A program made the position numbers and the translations under genes. From contig NZ_CP069354.1 of the NCBI RefSeq assembly GCF_016864375.1, positions 5,105,501 through 5,169,500 of the forward strand: a DNA stretch of 64,000 bases, given 5' to 3'. The notes below the pieces were generated by a model that ran no database searches, was not told where the DNA came from, and was given only the letters and a program-made list of their open reading frames with translations. The DNA is from Microvirga sp. VF16 (GTDB lineage Bacteria > Pseudomonadota > Alphaproteobacteria > Rhizobiales > Beijerinckiaceae). Below, piece by piece: positions 9,263 through 18,019 of this stretch (the stretch's first letter is position 1; every line of letters starts with the position of its first letter).

Positions 9263-10396
9263 TCAGGCCGCCTTCTTGGCCCCGGAGCCGGGGCTGCCCC
9301 ACACTTCTTCGGCAATCTCGACGATCATGCGCAGCTTGGCCCACTGCTCGTCCTCGGCCAGCGTGTTGCCTTCCTCCGTGGAGGCGAAGCCGCATTGCGG
9401 CGAGAGGCAGAGCTGGTCGAGATCGACATACTTGGCAGCCTCATCGATCCGGCGCTTGATGTCGTCCTTCTTCTCAAGCGTGCCGGTCTTGGAGGTCACA
9501 AGGCCCAGAACGACCGACTTGCCCTTCGGCAGGAAACGCAGGGGCTCGAATCCCCCGGCGCGGTCCGTATCCCATTCCATGAAATAGCCGTCGACCGGCA
9601 TGCTGTTGAACAGCACCTCCGCCACCGGCTCGTATCCGCCCGACGCGATGAAAGTCGAGCGGAAGTTGCCGCGGCACAGATGCATGGTGATCGTCAGATC
9701 CTCCGGCTTGTCCCTGAGGGCCTCGCGCACCATGCCGGCATAGATCTCCGGCTGTTTCTCCGGATCGTCACCGCGCTGACGCAGCATCTCGCGCTGTTCC
9801 GGGTCGCAGAGATAGGCGAACGAGATGTCGTCGAGCTGGAGATAGCGGCATCCGGCATCGTAGAAGGCGTGCACCGCCTTGTTGTAGGCTTTGCCGACAT
9901 CGGCATAGAACTGGTCCATCTCGGGATAGACGCCCATGTTCATCATTTTCCGCCCGCCGCGGTAGTGAAGCATGCTCGGACCGGGGATCGTCATCTTCGC
10001 CACGCGATCCGTGTTGTCCTTCACGAAGCGGAAATGATCGATCATCGGGTGGTGGCCGGAGAAGTCGACCTTGCCTGTGATCCGCAGTGCCTTCGTGATG
10101 CCGATGCCACCCTTGAAGTGCATGCCTGAATCGGCCTCGACAGAGGTGACGCCATCGAGGTGTTCCAGAAAATCGAAATGCCAGAAGGCGCGGCGGAACT
10201 CCCCATCCGTCACAGCCTGCAGGCCGATCTCCTCCTGACGCTTGATCAAGGCCCGGATCTCGCGATCCTCGACCTCCTTCAAGGCTTCATCCGAAATCTC
10301 ACCGTCGTGATGCCTATGACGCGCTTCCTTCAGGGCTGCGGTGCGAAGCAGGCTGCCAACCATGTCGGCACGGAAAGGCGGTTTGGTGCGTTGCAT
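9263..10396 (-). CDS. MetE C-terminal-like methyltransferase (methionine synthase II family)
   Basis: A 377-residue zinc barrel protein related to the C-terminal half of cobalamin-independent methionine synthase. Visible family motifs are the start FRADMVGSLLRT, YLQLDDISFAYL, MHLCRGN (His-x-Cys zinc ligands) and LSPQCGFAS (Cys ligand). The ATG at 10396 has a GGAGGAG site. It lacks the N-terminal barrel of full MetE, like YxjG-type and coenzyme M transferase relatives. Sitting in an operon with a VanAB-type demethylase, it may move a methyl or thiol-linked group from an aromatic intermediate; that role is inference. Confidence 0.8.
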   Translation of the reverse strand: MQRTKPPFRADMVGSLLRTAALKEARHRHHDGEISDEALKEVEDREIRALIKRQEEIGLQAVTDGEFRRAFWHFDFLEHLDGVTSVEADSGMHFKGGIGITKALRITGKVDFSGHHPMIDHFRFVKDNTDRVAKMTIPGPSMLHYRGGRKMMNMGVYPEMDQFYADVGKAYNKAVHAFYDAGCRYLQLDDISFAYLCDPEQREMLRQRGDDPEKQPEIYAGMVREALRDKPEDLTITMHLCRGNFRSTFIASGGYEPVAEVLFNSMPVDGYFMEWDTDRAGGFEPLRFLPKGKSVVLGLVTSKTGTLEKKDDIKRRIDEAAKYVDLDQLCLSPQCGFASTEEGNTLAEDEQWAKLRMIVEIAEEVWGSPGSGAKKAA

Positions 10397-10421
10397 GAGC
10401 TTCTCCTCCAGATGAATGGGT

Positions 10422-11156
10422 CTAACGCGTGGCAATACGCGCCGGCTTTTTCTTGGCGGTCACCCCGAGATGCTGCTCGAGGGCAGTCGGGTTCTCGATA
10501 AGAGACCGGCTCGTACCGGCGTGCACAACGGTGCCTCGGTCGAGGATGACGGCATTGTCGGTCACGCCGAGGATCTTCTGAGCATGCTGCTCCACCACGA
10601 TGGCCGACATGCCCTCCCCGCGGATGATCCGCTTCAGGGCGGCCAGCAGCTCCTCGATGATGATGGGGGCAAGTCCCTCCGTCGGCTCATCCAGCAGCAG
10701 GACCTTGGGATTGAGCACGAGCGCCCGGGCGATGGCCAGCATCTGCTGCTCGCCGCCGGAGAGCTGGTTGCCGAGATTGGAGCGGCGCTCCTTGAGCCGC
10801 GGGAACATCTCGTATACCCGGTTGACATTCCACGCTCCGGGACGGGCGACCGCGGTGAGGTTTTCTTCCACGGTCAGCGACCTGAAGATGTTGCGCTCCT
10901 GCGGCACCCAGCCGATGCCGGCCTGCGCCCGCTTGTCGGGGCGGGTCTTCGTAACATCCCGACCATCGAGCACGATGGAGCCGCCCCGTTGGCGGGTCAC
11001 GCCGATGATCGTGTTGATCAGGGTCGTCTTGCCGGTGCCGTTGCGGCCGAGCACGGCCAGGGATTCTCCCGGCTTGAGGGAGAGATCGATCTTCGAGATC
11101 ACGATCGCTTCGCCGTAACCTGCGGAGACTTGGCTGAGCTTGAGAAGATCACTCAT
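10422..11156 (-). CDS. livF: Branched-chain amino acid-type ABC transporter ATPase LivF
   Basis: A 244-residue ATPase of the Liv/HAAT importer. Walker A is GRNGTGKTT, the signature is LSGGEQQML and Walker B is VLLLDEPTEG. The start is MSDLLKLSQVSAGYGEA, whose ATG overlaps the livG stop by 8 bases; a longer frame to 11216 lies inside livG and is unlikely. In this operon the transporter probably carries an aromatic acid or phenolic compound, as many Liv-type systems near aromatic genes do; no sequence feature proves the ligand. Confidence 0.93.
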   Translation of the reverse strand: MSDLLKLSQVSAGYGEAIVISKIDLSLKPGESLAVLGRNGTGKTTLINTIIGVTRQRGGSIVLDGRDVTKTRPDKRAQAGIGWVPQERNIFRSLTVEENLTAVARPGAWNVNRVYEMFPRLKERRSNLGNQLSGGEQQMLAIARALVLNPKVLLLDEPTEGLAPIIIEELLAALKRIIRGEGMSAIVVEQHAQKILGVTDNAVILDRGTVVHAGTSRSLIENPTALEQHLGVTAKKKPARIATR

Positions 11157-11901
11157 CGATGCTCTCCCCGAGATACACGGCCCGAACCCGGGGATCGGTC
11201 GAGACCTCCTCGACACTGCCTTCGGTGAACAGCGCGCCGTTGACCAGAACCGAGATCCGGTCGGCGAAGCTGAACACGAGGTCCATATCGTGCTCGATCA
11301 GGAGGACAGAAACATCCCGCGGCAGGGCTGCCACCGTGGCAAGCAACTCGTGCCGCTCGGCCTCCGGCACACCTGCGGCCGGCTCATCGAGGAGCAGCAC
11401 GCGCGGCCGGCAGGCAAAGGCAACGGCGATCTCCAGAAGGCGCTGCTTGCCATAGGCGAGGTTCGAGGTGCGTTCGTCCAGCACATCGGTGAGGCGGAAG
11501 CGCTGGGCGATCTCGATGATCTCGTCGACGATCTCGCGCTTGCTGCCGATCACGCGCCACCAGTCACGTCCGCCTCCCATGCGCTCCGACACGGCGAGGC
11601 CCAGGGTTTCGAGGGGCGTCATGGCCGGAAAGAGCTGATTGATCTGGAAGGTGCGGGCGAGGCCGCGCTGGACCCGCAATTCGGGCCGCAGGCGTGTGAT
11701 GTCTTCGCCTTCCAGCAGGATCTGCCCGGAGGTCGGCGTGAGCACGCCCGTGAGGAGGTTGATGAACGTGGTCTTGCCGGCGCCGTTCGGGCCGATCAGG
11801 GCATGGCGAGCTCCCTGCTCCAACTTGAACGACACGTTGTCCGTGGCCAAAAGGCCGCCGAAGCGCTTGATCAGGCCTCTTGTTTCGAGAACGGCCGCCA
11901 T
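11149..11901 (-). CDS. livG: Branched-chain amino acid-type ABC transporter ATPase LivG
   Basis: A 250-residue partner ATPase. Walker A is GPNGAGKTTF and Walker B is VLLLDEPAAGV. The C-terminal segment VLLIEHDMDLVFSFADRISVL is typical of LivG. The ABC signature region reads LAYGKQRLLEIA, the LivG variant of LSGGQ. It starts 1 base after the livM stop and overlaps livF, so the three are coupled. Confidence 0.93.
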   Translation of the reverse strand: MAAVLETRGLIKRFGGLLATDNVSFKLEQGARHALIGPNGAGKTTFINLLTGVLTPTSGQILLEGEDITRLRPELRVQRGLARTFQINQLFPAMTPLETLGLAVSERMGGGRDWWRVIGSKREIVDEIIEIAQRFRLTDVLDERTSNLAYGKQRLLEIAVAFACRPRVLLLDEPAAGVPEAERHELLATVAALPRDVSVLLIEHDMDLVFSFADRISVLVNGALFTEGSVEEVSTDPRVRAVYLGESIDE

Positions 11902-11902
11902 C

Positions 11903-12940
11903 TCAAACCTCCCGGGCTTTCGTTGTCGGCAAGGGTTGCGGGCTTTCCGCCGTCAGGCTGCGTCTCGACCGCGGCCACAGGGCCCTGATCCGATCCGTCA
12001 ACCGCTCACGCCCTGCCAACACGAGCAGAACGAGGATCAATCCAATCCAGAACTGCCAGTATTGCGGCGTCCAGGCCGAAAGGACGTCCTGCAGCACCTT
12101 GAAGAAGACGGCGCCGATGAGCCCGCCGTAGAGATAGCCGACGCCCCCGATCACCAGAACCAGCATCACATCGGCCGAGCGGTGGAAGGCGAGCACATCA
12201 AGCGAAACGAACTGGGTCGTCTGCGCCAGCAGCCCACCAGCCACGCCCGCATAGGCGGCCGCCAGCGTATAGACCGCCACGAGGCGGCGGTTGACCGGAA
12301 TGCCCACGGCACGAGCCCTGAGGGGATTATCACGGATCGAGCACAGCGACAGGCCATAGGGCGACACGACGATCCGGCGCGCGAGCACGAACAGCAGGAA
12401 CGTCACCACGAGGCTATAGGCATAGGCCGTCGTGCCGAAGATGTCGAATTCGAACAGCCCGAGAATTGGCCCCATGCTGATGCCCTGCAATCCGTCCGCG
12501 CCTCCGGTCAGCCACGACATCTGGTTGGCCAACTCACCGAGGACGAGCGCGACACCCAGCGTCACCATCAGCTTCGTCAGATCCGAACCGCGCAGCACAA
12601 GGAAGCTGGTGACGAATCCGAGGATCGCCGCCGCAATCGCCGCGACGCCCAAGCCGACGAGAGGGTCCCCCATGCCATTCTTGGCGAGGATGCCGGCCGC
12701 ATAGGCGCCGAGGCCGAAAAAGGCGGCGTGGCCCAGGGATACGATGCCGGCATAGCCAAGGATCAGGTCCAGAGAGAGTGCGAACAGACCGATGATCGCG
12801 ATCTCGTTCAGAATGAGATGGCGCTCGGGCAGGAAGAACAGGGTCGCGGCCGCCACAAGCCAGAAGGCGATCTCGCCCCAACTCCATCGACCTCTGCGGC
12901 TCAGAGCCGCCCTGACATTATCGGCAGTATTGGACTGCAT
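11903..12940 (-). CDS. livM: Branched-chain amino acid-type ABC transporter permease LivM
   Basis: A 345-residue inner-membrane permease with about nine hydrophobic segments and the LivM motifs LGYAGIVSLGHAAFFGLGAY and SLCSIRDNPLRARAVGIPV (cytoplasmic coupling loop). ATG 12940 with AGGA upstream was chosen; a GTG at 12970, overlapping the livH stop, would add ten residues. It pairs with LivH. Confidence 0.92.
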   Translation of the reverse strand: MQSNTADNVRAALSRRGRWSWGEIAFWLVAAATLFFLPERHLILNEIAIIGLFALSLDLILGYAGIVSLGHAAFFGLGAYAAGILAKNGMGDPLVGLGVAAIAAAILGFVTSFLVLRGSDLTKLMVTLGVALVLGELANQMSWLTGGADGLQGISMGPILGLFEFDIFGTTAYAYSLVVTFLLFVLARRIVVSPYGLSLCSIRDNPLRARAVGIPVNRRLVAVYTLAAAYAGVAGGLLAQTTQFVSLDVLAFHRSADVMLVLVIGGVGYLYGGLIGAVFFKVLQDVLSAWTPQYWQFWIGLILVLLVLAGRERLTDRIRALWPRSRRSLTAESPQPLPTTKAREV

Positions 12941-12959
12941 CGGTTTATTTCCTACCGTT

Positions 12960-13814
12960 TCAGCGCGCACGGGCGAACAGGCCCTGTGGGCGAAGAACGA
13001 GAACGACGATCATGAGCGTGTAGATGACGAAGGCGCCCAGGCTCGGCACGTAATACTTGCCGGCCACATCGGCGATGCCGAGCAGCAGGGAGGCCACGAA
13101 GGGGCCGGTGATGCTCGTCGTACCGCCGACCGTGACGACGATCAGGAAGTAGATCATGAACTTGAGCGGGAATGTGGGATCGAGCCCCAGGATCTCCGCT
13201 CCCAGCGCACCACCCAGTCCCGCGAGTCCTGAGCCAACCGCGAAGGTGACAGCGAAGATCACGCTGACATTGATGCCAAGGCCGCGAGCGACGCGAGGAT
13301 CGTCCACCGCGGCTCTCAAGCGGCTGCCGAAGCGGGTTCTGGTCAGGATGAACTGAAGCGCGACCACGAGGACGCCGCAGATAGCGATGATGAAACTGCG
13401 ATAGAGCCCGACCTGGATGCCGAGAACCTCGACGCGTCCCTGAAGCCAGGTCGGGATCTGGATCATCTGCTGCTGCGATCCCATGGTGTAGTCGACGGCC
13501 GCGACGGCCATGAACACCAAGCCGATCGAGAACAGGACCTGATCGAGATGGCTGCGCGTGTAAAGACGCTTGTAGAGGGTCCGCTCGAGCACGAGCCCCG
13601 CGAGAGCCGGCACGATGAAGGCCAGCGGAAGAGTCAGGAGGAACGGCACGCCATAGCGGTTCATCAGAACGGCCGTCACATAGCCGCCCGCCATGGCGAA
13701 GGCGCCGTGAGCCAGGTTGACGAAGTTCATCAATCCGAGCGTGACGGCAAGCCCGCAGGCCAGCACGAACAACAGCATGCCATAGGCAATACCGTCAAAG
13801 AGGATGGTCAGCAC
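12960..13814 (-). CDS. livH: Branched-chain amino acid-type ABC transporter permease LivH
   Basis: A 284-residue permease with LivH hallmarks: GIAYGMLLFVLACGLAVTLGLM at the start, NLAHGAFAMAGGYV, and RAAVDDPRVARGLGINV in the coupling loop. GTG at 13814 is preceded by GGAGAG; a TTG at 13835 is the longer option. A strong hairpin lies between livK1 and this gene, which would lower permease expression relative to the binding protein. Confidence 0.92.
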   Translation of the reverse strand: MLTILFDGIAYGMLLFVLACGLAVTLGLMNFVNLAHGAFAMAGGYVTAVLMNRYGVPFLLTLPLAFIVPALAGLVLERTLYKRLYTRSHLDQVLFSIGLVFMAVAAVDYTMGSQQQMIQIPTWLQGRVEVLGIQVGLYRSFIIAICGVLVVALQFILTRTRFGSRLRAAVDDPRVARGLGINVSVIFAVTFAVGSGLAGLGGALGAEILGLDPTFPLKFMIYFLIVVTVGGTTSITGPFVASLLLGIADVAGKYYVPSLGAFVIYTLMIVVLVLRPQGLFARAR

Positions 13815-13837
13815 CGTTCTCTCCAGGAAACGCAAGG

Positions 13838-13863
13838 CAAGCGCCGCCTCATGGCGGCGCTTG
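13838..13863 (-). terminator. Intercistronic hairpin between livK1 and livH
   Basis: CAAGCGCCGCC pairs with GGCGGCGCTTG in an 11-bp perfect stem with a TCAT loop. It sits 12 bases after the livK1 stop. No T-run follows in the direction of transcription, so it is probably a partial terminator or an RNA-stabilising 3' end. Confidence 0.65.
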
Positions 13864-13874
13864 TCAGATAATCA

Positions 13875-15038
13875 TCAATTTGACTTGGCGGCTTTCACCG
13901 GGTCCTTGACGTTCGGGATGGTGGCGAATTCCACGTTGTAGAGCTCGCCGTCCTTGCGCTCGACCTTGCGCACATAGATGTTCTGGATGATGTCGCGGGT
14001 CTGCGGGTCGATGGAGACGGGACCGCGTGGGCTGGTCCAGCTCATGCCTTTCATCGCGTCGACCAGCGCCTGACCGCCAGCGCCGTTGGTCTTCTTCAGG
14101 CCCTCGTAGATCAGGTGCATGCCATCATAGCCGCCGACCGCCATGAAGTTCGGGCGCATGCCGTTGTTCGCCTTCTTGAAGGCTTCGACGAACGCTTTGT
14201 TCTCGGGGCTGTCATGGGCTGCGGAATAATGCTGGGTGGTGATGGCACCGAGAGCGACGTCGCCCATGCCGTTGAGGATATCATCGTCGGTCACGTCGCC
14301 GGGGCCGATGAGCTTGATACCGCTCTTGTCGAGACCGCGCTCCACGAACTGCTTCATGAACTGCGCGCCGACGCCTGAAGGCACGAACACGAACAAGGCG
14401 TCCGGCTTGGCATCGGCTACCTTCTGCAGGAAGGGCGAGAAGTCCGGATTGGCGAGCGGCACCCGCAGGTTCTCCACCTGCCCACCCTTGGCGGTGAAGG
14501 CGCCGGTGAAGGCTTTCTCAGCGTCAATTCCGGGACCGTAATCGGACACGAGGGTCGCGACCTTCTTGATCCCGTTCTGCGCCGCCCACTCCGCCATTGG
14601 CACGGTCGCCTGCGGCAGGGTGAAGCTGGTGCGCACGATGAAGGGAGAAGCCTCGGTGATGGTTGCGGTCGCAGCCGCCATCACCACTTCCGGTACTTTC
14701 GCCTGCGTGGCCAGAGGCGCCGAAGCAAGCGCCAGCGGCGTCAACCCAAAGCCTGCCAGCACGGCGATCTTGTCATTGACGATGAGTTCCTGTGCCAAGC
14801 GCTTGGTGACATCGGCCGTGCCGGTGTCGTCCTTGACGATGAGCTGGACCTTCTTGCCGGCGACCGTATCGCCCTTCTGCTGCATGTAGAGTTTGGCTGC
14901 CGCCTCGATCTGGCGTCCCGTGGAGGCGAAGGGGCCTGTCATCGGCAGGATCAGGCCGATCTTCACCGTCTCCTGGGCCGATGCCGCCCCGGTCAGGGCC
15001 AACACGGCCGCGGCACCTAAGAATGTGCGTCTCAACAT
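13875..15038 (-). CDS. Liv-type ABC transporter periplasmic binding protein (copy 1)
   Basis: A 387-residue periplasmic binding protein of the LivK/HAAT family. A Sec signal peptide spans residues 1-21 (cleavage after ASA), followed by ETVKIGLILPMTGPFASTGR, the first strand of the fold. The ATG has GAGTGAGGAAAC upstream. It lies between the GntR gene and livHMGF and is the ligand-recognition part of that importer. It is nearly identical in blocks to the protein at 18063-19238; the two differ mainly at residues 85-180 and 230-265, the parts likely to shape the ligand pocket. Confidence 0.93.
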   Translation of the reverse strand: MLRRTFLGAAAVLALTGAASAQETVKIGLILPMTGPFASTGRQIEAAAKLYMQQKGDTVAGKKVQLIVKDDTGTADVTKRLAQELIVNDKIAVLAGFGLTPLALASAPLATQAKVPEVVMAAATATITEASPFIVRTSFTLPQATVPMAEWAAQNGIKKVATLVSDYGPGIDAEKAFTGAFTAKGGQVENLRVPLANPDFSPFLQKVADAKPDALFVFVPSGVGAQFMKQFVERGLDKSGIKLIGPGDVTDDDILNGMGDVALGAITTQHYSAAHDSPENKAFVEAFKKANNGMRPNFMAVGGYDGMHLIYEGLKKTNGAGGQALVDAMKGMSWTSPRGPVSIDPQTRDIIQNIYVRKVERKDGELYNVEFATIPNVKDPVKAAKSN

Positions 15039-15076
15039 GTTTCCTCACTCCCTCTTTGGCTTTTTAGCCATTCGAC

Positions 15077-15832
15077 TTAGGCGCGGATGCGCCGCTTGAT
15101 GAGCGCAGAACCCGGCACAAGGTCCATGTCCCTCTGGTTTGTAAGCGCTCTTTCCAGATTGCGGTGGGCAATGCGCGCATGCTCCCGCATGATCGCTTCG
15201 GCCCGGCTCCCCTCCCGCCGTTCGATGGCGGTCAGGACGCAGCGATGCTGATCCTGGGCGACGGTCAGGATATGATGCAGCTCCGGCGAGCGGGACTGAA
15301 CGGGAACCAAGGCGCTTGCCGAAGCAAAAGGCAGAGCGCTCGCCCGTTCGAGCTGACGCGCCAAAGGCGGACTGTCGGCCATGTCGATCAGAATTCCGTG
15401 GAACCGGGCATTCAGTTCGACATATTGCGAGAGGTCGATCTCAGGCAGGTCCCGGCGGATGACGTCATCGATCTCATCGAGACATTCGGCAGCCGTGAGA
15501 AGCGCAGAGCGGCTGGCGCCATGCTCGGCGGCAAGGCGCGCGGCCAGGCCCTCGAGAGTTCCGCGAATTTCGATGGAGACGAAGACTTCCTTCTCGGAAA
15601 AAGCCTTCACGGCAAATCCACCGGACGGGATCGCCTCCAGCAAACCCTCTTCCTCAAGCCGGACGAGAGCCATGCGAACCGGGGTTCGTGACACACCGAG
15701 CCGCTCGACCATCTGCAGTTCGGAAACCCGCTCGCCAGGGTTCAACGCCCCTCGCAGCACTAGCTCGCGCAGGGCAAGCTGCGCCTTTACGGTCTGCGAG
15801 AGCGAGCGGTCACTGGCTTTGTCCATGGTCAT
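15077..15832 (-). CDS. GntR family (FCD/FadR-type) transcriptional regulator
   Basis: A 251-residue regulator. The winged helix (residues 12-75, with ERLGVSRTPVRMALVRLEEEGLL) is followed by an FCD ligand-binding domain (EIRGTLEGLAARLAAEH). The start ATG (15832) overlaps the reductase stop as TGATG, so translation is coupled; an alternative ATG lies at 15826. VanR-type regulators of this family repress vanillate demethylase genes, so it probably controls the operon it sits in, through the CTGTATACAG palindrome at 17919-17928. Confidence 0.9.
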   Translation of the reverse strand: MTMDKASDRSLSQTVKAQLALRELVLRGALNPGERVSELQMVERLGVSRTPVRMALVRLEEEGLLEAIPSGGFAVKAFSEKEVFVSIEIRGTLEGLAARLAAEHGASRSALLTAAECLDEIDDVIRRDLPEIDLSQYVELNARFHGILIDMADSPPLARQLERASALPFASASALVPVQSRSPELHHILTVAQDQHRCVLTAIERREGSRAEAIMREHARIAHRNLERALTNQRDMDLVPGSALIKRRIRA

Positions 15833-16806
15833 CAAGCCGCCCTGTCTGCTGTGTCGATGGTGATGCTGCCGCCTGCGACCCGCGAGACGCAGGTGCAGAG
15901 TTTGGCATTGGCCGCCTTTTCCTCGTCGTTGAAGAACACGTCGCGGTGGTCGACGATGCCGTCCACCTCCAGGATATACAGCGCGCACAACCCGCACTCG
16001 CCGCGCCTGCAGTCGGAGATCATGGCGACGCCGGCAGTCTCCAGGGCATCGAGCATGGTCTGGTTCTGCGGAACGTCGACCACGAGATTGAGGCGGGGGA
16101 TGTTGACCTTGAAGGGTTGGGAGGCAAACCGCCCACTGTTGCCAAAGGTCTCGAACCGCAATTGCTCGACCGGGCGACCGCTCTGCTGCCAGGCCCGCTT
16201 GGCCGCCTCCAGCATGCCGATGGGACCACAGACATAAAGCTCGCCGCCCGGCGCCAGCCGAGCGATCTCGGAAGCGAGGTTCACCCTGTCCCCGTCCTCG
16301 TCGAGGAACATCTGCAACCGGCCGCCGATGCGCTCCCGCAACTCGTCGGCAAGAGCGGCATCCTCTCTACGGCGACAGGCATAGAGCACCCGGAAATCGG
16401 CATTGATGTCAGCGAGAGCCAAAGCCATGGTGAAGATCGGCGTGATGCCGATGCCCCCGGCGAGCAGGAGATATTCCGGCCGGCCCCGGCCGAGATCGAA
16501 GTGATTGCCCGGAGTCGAGATGGTGAGCTGAGCTCCGGGTTTCAGGCTCCACATATAGGCGGAGCCGCCGCGGGTATCGCCGAGGAGTTTCACGGCGATC
16601 CGGTAGATGCCGTCCGCGCAGGGACCGACGATCGAATAGGAACGCACGTCCGGCCGTTCGCCGATCTGCACTGTCACGTTGATATGACTGCCGGGCTTCG
16701 GGATGACGAAGTCTCCCGAAGGTTCGATCTCGAAGAGCCGGGTGTCGGGAGAAAGATCCCGCGTCCGGATCAGCTTCGCGGCCCGCCAGTCGAGTTGCTC
16801 AGCCAT
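15832..16806 (-). CDS. Rieske oxygenase reductase, PDR/VanB type (FMN/NAD and 2Fe-2S)
   Basis: A 324-residue electron-transfer protein. The N-terminal flavin domain has RSYSIVGP; the NAD domain has LLAGGIGITPI and FRVLYACRR. A C-terminal plant-type ferredoxin has CRRGECGLC and a distant LCTCVS, giving the four cysteine ligands. This order (flavin, NAD, ferredoxin) is that of phthalate dioxygenase reductase and VanB. It lies 8 bases after the Rieske oxygenase gene and should supply it with electrons from NAD(P)H. Confidence 0.9.
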   Translation of the reverse strand: MAEQLDWRAAKLIRTRDLSPDTRLFEIEPSGDFVIPKPGSHINVTVQIGERPDVRSYSIVGPCADGIYRIAVKLLGDTRGGSAYMWSLKPGAQLTISTPGNHFDLGRGRPEYLLLAGGIGITPIFTMALALADINADFRVLYACRRREDAALADELRERIGGRLQMFLDEDGDRVNLASEIARLAPGGELYVCGPIGMLEAAKRAWQQSGRPVEQLRFETFGNSGRFASQPFKVNIPRLNLVVDVPQNQTMLDALETAGVAMISDCRRGECGLCALYILEVDGIVDHRDVFFNDEEKAANAKLCTCVSRVAGGSITIDTADRAA

Positions 16807-16814
16807 CGGCAGAC

Positions 16815-17897
16815 CTACTCGGCCGCCTGGTTTGGAACGTGGGGCTGCGGGCCGTATTCATCGTCCAGCATCCCGTCGATCAGCTTGCGCGCCCAGAGGG
16901 CGCCGGCATCGATGTTGAGATTGTAGAAAGGCATCCGCGGATTTCTATCGATCGCGATCTGCTGCGCTTCGAGTACCGTGTGGTCCTGATCGTAGACACC
17001 CTTGCCCTCATTGACGTGGGCCTTGTTGATGTCTCGCGTGAGCTGCTCGTCGTCCTTCCGAAAGGTTCTGACGAAGTTCCAGAAATAGTGGCAGGTCCTG
17101 TCCGTCACGGGCGTGATGGCAGCCAGGAAGGCACCATTGACGCCCTGCGAACGGTTGCCTTGAGGAGCGCCGGTTCCTGTCACGGCAACACCCACATCGC
17201 CGACGATGGTGGACGGGGCCTGGAAATAGATGATCTGCCACCGGTCCACATGTTCGCCGGGCCTGTTGAGCTGCTTGGCCCAGAAAGGCGGCGGCTCGAT
17301 ATTGATCATCCAGCGCGTCACGGTCGCGGTGCGATCCGTGTGCGTGACGTCGAAGGGTGCGCTGGTGATCGCCTCATCGCCAATGCTGCCTGCATGAACG
17401 TAGGTCTCGTGCGTCAGGTCCATGAGATTGTCGATGACGAGACGGTAATCGCATTTCAGGCTGTAGAAAGTGCCGCCCTCGCCCACCCAGTCAGTGCCGT
17501 CGTTCCAATGGAAATCCGGAATTTTCGCCGGATCCGCGAGCGCTGGATCACCGGGCCAGAGCCAAACGAGACGATGACGCTCGGCGACAGGATAGGAGCG
17601 GACGCAAGCCGACGGATTGATGGTCTTCTGCGCCGGCATGTAGGTGCATCGACCGGCCGAATTGAAGACGAGCCCGTGATAGCCGCAGATCACCTGGTCG
17701 CCCTCGAGACGCCCCATGGAAAGCGGCAGCAGCCGATGCCAGCAAGCATCTTCCAGTGCAGTGACCTGGCCATCCGTGCGACGATAGAGAACGACGTCCT
17801 TATTGCAGATGGTCCGGGCTGCGAGCTCATGCCTGATCTCATGGCTCCAGGCCGCGGCATACCAAGCGTTGAGAGGAAAGGCTTTGGCGTGCGTCAT
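16815..17897 (-). CDS. Rieske non-heme iron oxygenase, vanillate O-demethylase-like
   Basis: A 360-residue oxygenase alpha subunit. The Rieske 2Fe-2S ligands are C52-x-H54 and C71-xx-H74 (ACWHRLLPLSMG, CGYHGLVF). The mononuclear iron site has H163 and H168 within DNLMDLTHETYVHAG, with the bridging Asp at 156 or 160. The N-terminus FPLNAWYAAAWSHEI is characteristic of the VanA/toluenesulfonate group. It probably hydroxylates or O-demethylates a methoxylated aromatic acid, releasing formaldehyde. First gene of a ten-gene operon, preceded by a GntR-type palindrome. VanA identity is likely but substrate could differ (syringate, 3-O-methylgallate). Confidence 0.88.
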   Translation of the reverse strand: MTHAKAFPLNAWYAAAWSHEIRHELAARTICNKDVVLYRRTDGQVTALEDACWHRLLPLSMGRLEGDQVICGYHGLVFNSAGRCTYMPAQKTINPSACVRSYPVAERHRLVWLWPGDPALADPAKIPDFHWNDGTDWVGEGGTFYSLKCDYRLVIDNLMDLTHETYVHAGSIGDEAITSAPFDVTHTDRTATVTRWMINIEPPPFWAKQLNRPGEHVDRWQIIYFQAPSTIVGDVGVAVTGTGAPQGNRSQGVNGAFLAAITPVTDRTCHYFWNFVRTFRKDDEQLTRDINKAHVNEGKGVYDQDHTVLEAQQIAIDRNPRMPFYNLNIDAGALWARKLIDGMLDDEYGPQPHVPNQAAE

Positions 17898-17918
17898 CTG
17901 TTATCTCCCTCAAGCGGA

Positions 17919-17928
17919 CTGTATACAG
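17919..17928 (-). promoter_or_regulatory. Candidate GntR operator at Rieske operon promoter
   Basis: CTGTATACAG is a perfect 10-bp palindrome 21 bases before the start of the Rieske oxygenase gene. A near copy, CTGTATACAT, lies at 18004-18013. Binding by the operon's own GntR protein is inferred. Confidence 0.5.
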
Positions 17929-17947
17929 ACGATAGGCTGCAGCAACT

Positions 17948-17984
17948 ATACTTGCGGATAATAGTAGGAATTTTACGCAAGTAT
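17948..17984. promoter_or_regulatory. Inverted repeat ATACTTGCG / CGCAAGTAT
   Basis: A 9-bp perfect inverted repeat (17948-17956 and 17976-17984) separated by 19 AT-rich bases, between the two CTGTATAC sites. It is probably part of the promoter and operator of the Rieske operon. Which protein binds it is not known. Confidence 0.45.
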
Positions 17985-18003
17985 CCAGGCGACATCGACC
18001 ATC

Positions 18004-18013
18004 CTGTATACAT
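18004..18013. promoter_or_regulatory. Second CTGTATAC half-matching site
   Basis: CTGTATACAT matches nine of ten bases of the palindrome at 17919-17928. The two sites are 85 bases apart, close to eight helical turns, which would allow looping. Confidence 0.4.
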
Positions 18014-18019
18014 AAATGC

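Noticed and set aside
8273-10129. 618-codon plus-strand open frame
   Set aside because: It runs antisense to the extradiol dioxygenase and MetE-like genes, whose motifs are clear. Its translation has no recognisable domain and is rich in His and Arg, as expected of GC-rich shadow frames.
11639-13015. 458-codon plus-strand open frame
   Set aside because: Antisense to livG and livM; very rich in Gln, His and Arg, with no known motif.
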